DNA from: Closterium sp. Naga37s-1
Lineage: Eukaryota > Streptophyta > Zygnematophyceae > Desmidiales > Closteriaceae
Assembly: GCA_947471745.1 (NCBI GenBank)
Contig: CANJKZ010000820.1
Coordinates: 2,393,501 to 2,457,500, forward strand
DNA: 64,000 nucleotides
Direction: 5' to 3'
Shown: in pieces, positions 59,021 to 64,000 of the stretch
How the letters are laid out: each line of letters begins with the position of its first letter
Numbering within the stretch: the stretch's first letter is position 1
Position numbers and translations under genes: made by a program
Notes under the pieces: model-generated
Told to the model about the DNA's origin: nothing
Seen by the model: the letters and a program-made list of their open reading frames with translations, nothing else
The model's database searches: none

Positions 59021-59467
59021 CTCTGGTCAGGAATGATTCCGAAGCCAAAAAACGCGAAAGGGAATTGGAAGGTGGGGAGGGTGTTTCCCGATCCCGTTGC
59101 CACCCTTCCCCTTTCTGGCGCGAAATTTTGCGATTTCGCCCACTCGAATTCGGGAGGTTCCCCTTGAGGTTCCTGATTCCACGGCCATCCCGAGGCCTTT
59201 CAATTTTTTTGATGTGCTGGCGAACACCGCCACAGTGGCGGTGTTCGCCAGCACATGCAAATTTGAAAAAAAATTGACCGCATCGGTATGGCAACGGCAT
59301 CAGGAACCCGGGGCGGAACCCACCGACGAGGTTTGGGCGAAATGCCGTTCGCGAAGCTTCCGGTCCCGAAATGGGAAATGACGCAACCGCATCGGGAACC
59401 TCCATTCCCACCTTCCCCCCTACTGGCGCGAGATTTTTGCGCCACTGACCATAGCCTGACCAGGGAC
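59021..59467. repeat. Large diverged palindrome with perfect 22-bp core
   Basis: The centre at 59234 is flanked by perfect 22-bp arms (59212-59233 and 59235-59256; GTGCTGGCGAACACCGCCAC on the left). Diverged complementarity extends outward to about 59021 and 59467, with matched words GGTTCCTGAT, TTCCCGAT, GAAGGTGGG and CTGGCGCGA on the two arms. It is a foldback-type structure without coding potential. Confidence 0.75.
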
Positions 59468-59594
59468 CAAAAACTACTGGACTAGGGTAAAAATCGCAAA
59501 GAAAAGAAAACCCTTGTCGAGTAAAACCCGATCCCTTCTCGCACGACCCACTCCCACCTAGAAGTTGTATTGGGGAGGGGAAAAACAGGGTTAA

Positions 59595-59800
59595 ACGAAC
59601 CCCCATTTGTCAAACAGTTGGCTCGATCAGAGGTTCCCCTCTGAACGGCAATGCCATAGGTGTGCCATCGCTGTCCTCCGTGAAAGGGGGGATGGCGATG
59701 GCATATCATGGGGAGGGATATTTGCCTGGGGACGAAGTTGCGTCCCCGCTTCCATATGCCGTCGAGCAGTTCGAAATGGGAAAGAAATGGGGGCGTTCGC
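59595..59800. repeat. Second diverged palindrome
   Basis: TGCCATCGCTGTCC (about 59673) pairs with GGATGGCGATGGCA (about 59690). Complementarity recurs outward at CGAACCCCCATTT and AAATGGGGGCGTTCG. It is probably a relative of the adjacent large palindrome. Confidence 0.6.
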
Positions 59801-59896
59801 CAGGCTCTCACTTTGGTTTTTGGTTCGGACGACATGAGAGGCTCGGCAGCATTTTTACGGGCTGACCAGGCTGACGGAGCTTAATGAACCCTAACT

Positions 59897-59937
59897 GACG
59901 GGATCAGGAAGGCGAGACTGACCTTCCTGATCCCGTC
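59897..59937. repeat. 16-bp perfect hairpin
   Basis: GACGGGATCAGGAAGG and its exact complement are separated by nine bases. It lies 250 bp upstream of the GT92 gene. A short CTGGCGA-ACA-TCGCCAG hairpin related to the core of the large palindrome follows near 59968. Confidence 0.8.
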
Positions 59938-60183
59938 GTTATCTCGTCGTTTTGCTTTCAAAGGTGCTGGCGAACATCGCCAGTGTGCCAGATGTATTCG
60001 TTCTGTTCTAGGGTTTCATCGTGCATTCCTTTGGGAAACTCCGTACATACATTTTTTTTTAGCATACCTACGCATGGTTGCCCTCTGGCGATTTTGGGTG
60101 CTCCACTTCTTTGTCTAATAGACCCCTACCGCCCATCCTTCCTTCCTCCGGTGCGCATCACCCGCTAGTCGCGCGCCCCTGCC

Positions 60184-62859
60184 ATGCGCGGACCGGGCAT
60201 GGGCGGGTTCCGCGACCCCGCTCCGCGCGCCATGGGTGCGCCAGGAGGGGGCATGAGCGGAGCGCCGAGGGACGAGGACCTACAGGGGGCGCCGCTGCGG
60301 GACGGCGGGGGGGTCCGCGGCGGAGGGAGCTACCGGGAGCCGGGCGCCGCGGGGTTGGGCATGGGCATGAGAGACTCGGCGCCGCCAGGGTACCGCGAGA
60401 TGGGCGGCGCAGGTGCGTTCCGCGACAGGGAGATGGATGGCGCCACGATGACCGCCAGCGGCAGCGGCGGAAGCCTGAACCGATTGGCAGGCAACGGTAG
60501 TGGGGGAAACCTAATTCGTTTATCGAACGACTCTGTAGCGGGGATGATGACGTCAACATCGTCCCCGCCTCGGTACCGCCCCAATGCAGCGGCCGGCGGG
60601 CCGCCGTTCTTCGGGTCGCCGCCACTGGGCGACCCGATGGCCATGGGGGGGGGCATGGGGGGACCAATGGGGGGTACCATGGGGGGGCCGATGGCGGCGC
60701 GGTCGAAGCGGCGCGGCGGCAGCGCGCGGTACTACCACGTGGCGGCGGCGCTGCGGCAGAACCTGCCGTACCTTGTGATCGCGGCGCTGCTGCTAGTCAT
60801 CGTGCTCATGCGCGCCCCCGCCCCCGCCCCCCCGCCTGGTGGCCTCGCCACCGCCGCCGCTGCAGCAGGCGGGGCGGAGCCCGCAGCGGCAGCAACAGGG
60901 GGGGCGGCGGGGGGGATGCAGGCGGGGAACGGCGCGGGGATGGGAGGGGGAGCCGCCGGAGCGGCGGGGGCAGGCGGGGACGGAAGAGGAGGGGCAGGGG
61001 GAGGTGGGGCGAAAGCGGGGGAGGCGGCGGGCAGGCAGATGCTGCAAGGAGCGGGGCGGGCGACGGGAGCAGTGGCGGTGCCTGGCACAGCGGCGGCAGG
61101 GAAGGGCGCGAGTGGAGCAGCAGGGGGGGCGGTGGGCGGGCTGCTGTCCATGGGGCTGAGCCGGTTTGGGCTGGGCGGCGGGCAGAAGAAGAACCTGATC
61201 AGCATCCTCAAGGCGAACCCCGACGCCGTGGAGGCGCGCGAGGCCACTCGCAACTACCGCTTCCGCGAGCACGCACCCGTGTACGGGCTCGTGCACTTCG
61301 CCTCGTACCGCATGAACGCCGTGAAGTTCGCCATCGTGGGGCTGGCTGGGCGCGCCCTGCGCGACTCGCGCAAGCTGGGCAAGTGCGTGTGGAAGGAGAA
61401 GAACGGCGGGCACCGCGTCACCGGCACTCTCACAGGTGAGGCACTCTCACAGGTGAGGCACTCTCACAGGTGAGGCCGCACCGTGCAGGGGGCTGTTGGG
61501 TTGGTGGCTGTAGCAGTCAGTGCTCTCGGATTGTGGCCCACATCCATGGTATGTGGGATGTTTCGGTTTGAGATTAATTGCACTTTGTGCACGTCTATGT
61601 TGATCGCGTGACGCATGATTCATGTTGGGCAACTACCGTGCTGCCTCCTGCCTTTGTTGCACCCGTCCCACCACACACGCCCTGCATGCCGTCCCACCAC
61701 ACACGCCCTGCATGCCCCTCTGCGTGCAGCGTTCTACCCGGGCGAGCACCACAACCTGCGGTACGAGGCGGTGGTGCTGGTGTGCGAGCTGGACGAGAGC
61801 ACGGAGGCGGACTACGGCGGGCTGCTGCTGGCGACGGTGGACAGGGAGGACGTGGTGGCGTACATGGAGGAGCCCAGGCAGTTCCCCTCCGCCACGCCCA
61901 AGGCGCCCTTCAAGTACCAGCTCACGTACTGCTCGCCGCCCCTGGCGGGGAAGATCATCGCGCGGCGCATGTACGAGTGGATGGAGTTCCACCTGCACAG
62001 CGGCGTGGACCGCCTCGTGCTGTACGACGCGGGCGGCATCGGGGCGGCGCTGATGACGATGCTGGAGAGCTACACGGAGCAGGGGCTGGTGGAGGTGGTG
62101 GACGTGCGCCAGATCACGGCGTACGAGGCGTGGGAGCGCGGCCGCCTCATGGTGCTCAACGACTGCGTGCAGCGCCACCGCTTCTCGTCCAAGTGGGTCT
62201 TCTTCGCTGAGATGACCGAGTTCTTCTCCGCCGCCAAGGGCGAGACGCTGCTCGCCACCGTCAACGCCTACGACGGCCGCCCCTACGTCACGTTTGGCAG
62301 CCGGTGGTGGTCGTTTGAGAAGTGCACCTTCTCCTCTCTCACCGAGCGCATCGTGGTGCGCGGCGCCGCCATGATCGAGGGGCAGAACTCAGGCGACGAG
62401 GCGCGCGACGTGGGGGGGATAGCGGAGGGCGGTGCGGGGGAGGGCGGCGTGCAGGTGACAGAGGGCGCGGAGAAGGCGGCGGTGGAGCAGCCGTGGGCGC
62501 TGGAGCGCATGCTGTTCCGGTGGCCGCACATCTACTGCACCAACAAGGAGGCGTACCCGCGCTGGGAGCTGTGCCTGGACTACCACGGGTTCCGGCGCGT
62601 GGCGGCGGACCCCCGGCAGGTGGTGGCGGTGCAGATCCACCGTGTGGAGGTGCCGCGCATGGGCGGCATCGACGTGGACACGGACGCGGCGCGCTTCAAC
62701 CACTTCCAGGGGCTGGTGGACGACGAGCGCAAGTTCTGCATCAAGAGCGTGCGCCCCGGCGAGCAGCTCGACTGGTGGGTGCGCGACCAGTCCCTCGCCC
62801 TGCTCGCCCAGGAGGCCAGGCAGTCGCCCCGCGCCAAGTTCAAGACACGCGGGGGTTGA
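60184..62859 (+). CDS. GT92 (DUF23) glycosyltransferase-like protein
   Basis: Host gene, exons 60184-61435 and 61730-62859, 793 residues, phase-1 intron with GT-AG ends. The protein resembles plant GT92 enzymes such as the galactan synthases (GALS), Golgi type II membrane proteins. A Gly/Met-rich tail (residues 1-190) precedes one membrane segment (about 194-209, LPYLVIAALLLVIVLM) and a Gly/Ala-rich stem to about 320. The GT92-like part starts near residue 330. Family landmarks are YCSPP (484-488), LYDAGG (515-520), VLNDCVQRHRFSSKWVFF (559-576), WWSFEKC and the C-terminal FNHFQ. Where relatives have FDVDEY, this protein reads AEMTEF (577-582), so the metal-binding DxD is missing. A low-complexity insert lies between the EKC region and the C-terminal block. 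The start is the first ATG of the open frame. Either a divergent enzyme or a non-catalytic member is possible. It converges with the subtilase gene. Confidence 0.8.
61436..61729 (+). other. Intron of the GT92 gene with triplicated donor
   Basis: 294-bp intron. The donor context GCACTCTCACAG-GTGAG occurs three times in tandem with a 17-bp period (possible exon ends 61435, 61452 and 61469). Only the first joins the acceptor TGCGTGCAG in frame, giving ...GTLT-AFYPGE. A second tandem duplication (CCACCACACACGCCCTGCATG) lies just upstream of the acceptor, near 61669-61715. Confidence 0.85.
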
Positions 62860-63509
62860 GGGAGGGGAGACGGGTGGGGTGCGGTGGGGTGGGGCCATGG
62901 TTGGCTCGTGTGGTCTGGTGGTAGGGGAATTGAACGGTAGCGAGGCAGGAAGGCGGCAAGACAAAGAGGCAAGAGAGCAGCATTACTAATGCGCAGTTGC
63001 CAGCTGGTGGCGGAGGTGCAGGTGTGAAGGTGGCTGTATGTGGGATGGGATGGCTCACACCGCCACTTGAAGCTGGCAGTGGCAGACAAGACAACCATGC
63101 GGGCTCATGCCAGCACACAAGCCAGAAACAGCTCAGCCCACACAAAGAAATTATCTCAACAGGCCTCTTGAGTCTTGACTCTGCGGGGTTGCCGTGATTT
63201 GAGGCGTGCCAATGCAATGCAACCAGGTCCTGATCAATACAAGACTGGTTAAAGGAGTGGCTCCGCGCTCATGTGTCGTGTCAGCCTTGCTGTCGAGTTA
63301 TTTACTCAGTACGTGCAAGCGTGTACTGGGTGGTGGTATCGTACACCAAATGCTACTCAAACCCTACAATATACAAGGGATTTTCTCATAAGAGATTATA
63401 GGGTTAGGTATCTGGGAAAGGGCAATCTTATCATGGCCGTACCCCAGGCGTTCCTCTCCTCGTCTCTCACTATTGCATTCGTATATCTGTTCCTGGGGTG
63501 CTAGGGTTG
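62860..63509. other. Intergenic between convergent genes
   Basis: The 3' flanks of the GT92 and subtilase genes. No open frame of note, RNA gene or mobile element is recognised. Confidence 0.5.
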
Positions 63510-64000
63510 CTAGGGCGGGCCGCCAGGCCACTTGATGACGCCACCCTTGGTGCACCCAATGCACCACTTGAGCAGGCGCTGCGGCTGCACCACCACAGGC
63601 GAGCGCACCACATGCCCCACCTCGTCCCGCCACGTGATGCTGCCGTAGAAGAAACTCATCGACTTGCCCACCACGCGCACCACCACCCTGTACGTCACAC
63701 TCTCGCCCGGCGCGATCGTGAATCGCCGCGGCGTCACGGTGAGCAGCACCCCCCAGGGGTTGACCACCGTGGCCGTGTAAGTGGACGCCACAGCCGCCAC
63801 GCTCGTCATGGTGCGCAGGATGATGGTCACCCCCTTGGCGCGCCCCAGCGCGATGGACGGGCGGTTCAGGTTGCGCGGGGGCAGGCGCGTGAGAGCAGCG
63901 GCGGGGAAGAGCCTGCGCGTGCGGAACCAGCTCTGCCCCGCGAGGAAGTTGCACAGGTGGCGCTCGCTGGCGTCGAAGGTGAGCCCGGGGTTCGCCACGC
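63510..64000 (-). CDS. Subtilisin-like serine protease, C-terminal part
   Basis: Last exon of a plant-type subtilase (SBT, peptidase family S8), a secreted serine endopeptidase family. Only about 163 C-terminal residues are in the window; the catalytic domain with Asp, His, Asn and Ser lies beyond 64000. Landmarks are ANPGLTFDA, matching the plant DPGLVYDA that follows the catalytic serine, and LNRPSIAL, matching LNYPSI. The fibronectin-III-like domain follows, with the patterns TMTSVAAVASTYTATVVNPWG, TPRRFTIAPGESVTYRVVV and GSITWRD-VRSPVVV. After VVV the protein runs about 24 residues further than usual, with Lys, Cys and Gly (LLKWCIGCTKGG). No intron is seen in this part. The frame stays open to the window edge, so no start can be assigned. 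Confidence 0.85.
   Translation of the reverse strand, partial: VANPGLTFDASERHLCNFLAGQSWFRTRRLFPAAALTRLPPRNLNRPSIALGRAKGVTIILRTMTSVAAVASTYTATVVNPWGVLLTVTPRRFTIAPGESVTYRVVVRVVGKSMSFFYGSITWRDEVGHVVRSPVVVQPQRLLKWCIGCTKGGVIKWPGGPP

Noticed and set aside
58830-59606. 258-residue open frame on the minus strand
   Set aside because: It runs through both arms of the large palindrome at 59021-59467, has no recognisable domain, and an overlapping frame of the same kind occurs on the other strand.
59897-59937. Hairpin as a transcription terminator
   Set aside because: Eukaryotic context, no gene ends just upstream, and related hairpins occur nearby as repeats.

Overview
The window looks like nuclear DNA of a streptophyte (a land plant or charophyte-grade alga). 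The evidence is Ty1/copia elements primed by initiator-tRNA-like sites (TGG-A/T-ATCAGAGC), spliceosomal introns, a GC-rich plant-type GT92 glycosyltransferase gene and the end of a plant-type subtilase gene. The species cannot be fixed from the sequence. About 85% is transposable elements, many nested; only the last 4 kb carries host genes.

Layout. 1-5757: 3' portion of a short-LTR Ty1/copia element (A), apparently sitting inside a second, long-LTR copia family (G, 5758-10459). G contains a 220-bp LTR derivative and its own 3' LTR lies in a pogo-like DDE transposase remnant (10460-11400). 11401-14636: old intergenic sequence with one fragment resembling the start of an LTR. 14637-19196: copia copy B with both LTRs. 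19197-21284: intergenic, with a 45-bp inverted repeat. 21285-29135: a foldback-type element split by an intact minus-strand copia copy (C, 21335-28901, identical LTRs, GACGC target duplication). 29160-30560: hairpin-rich and short-repeat DNA. 30566-33455: Ty3/gypsy-like gag, zinc knuckles and retropepsin (H) carrying a solo LTR of the G family. 33452-34903: small non-autonomous LTR element (I). 35916-43272: copia copy D, abutting a broken minus-strand copia of another family (F, 43273-50144), which contains non-autonomous element J. 50323-58989: a DNA-transposon-like unit with 17-bp terminal inverted repeats and GTA at both flanks, split by the intact copia copy E (50373-57769, identical LTRs, GTTGT target duplication). 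58993-60183: diverged palindromes.

Host genes. 60184-62859 (+) is a two-exon GT92 (DUF23) type II membrane glycosyltransferase-like gene. At the expected metal-binding DxD it reads E-M-T, and its intron donor lies in a triplicated 17-bp repeat. 63510-64000 (-) is the C-terminal end of a subtilisin-like protease whose 5' part lies beyond the window. The two genes converge.

A, B, C, D, E, I and J share short LTRs and the motif TATGGGGGTG just before the 3' LTR. Each also carries its own GC-rich tandem repeat, in most copies in the leader before gag. Together they record recent and repeated bursts of one copia clade, with C and E the youngest.
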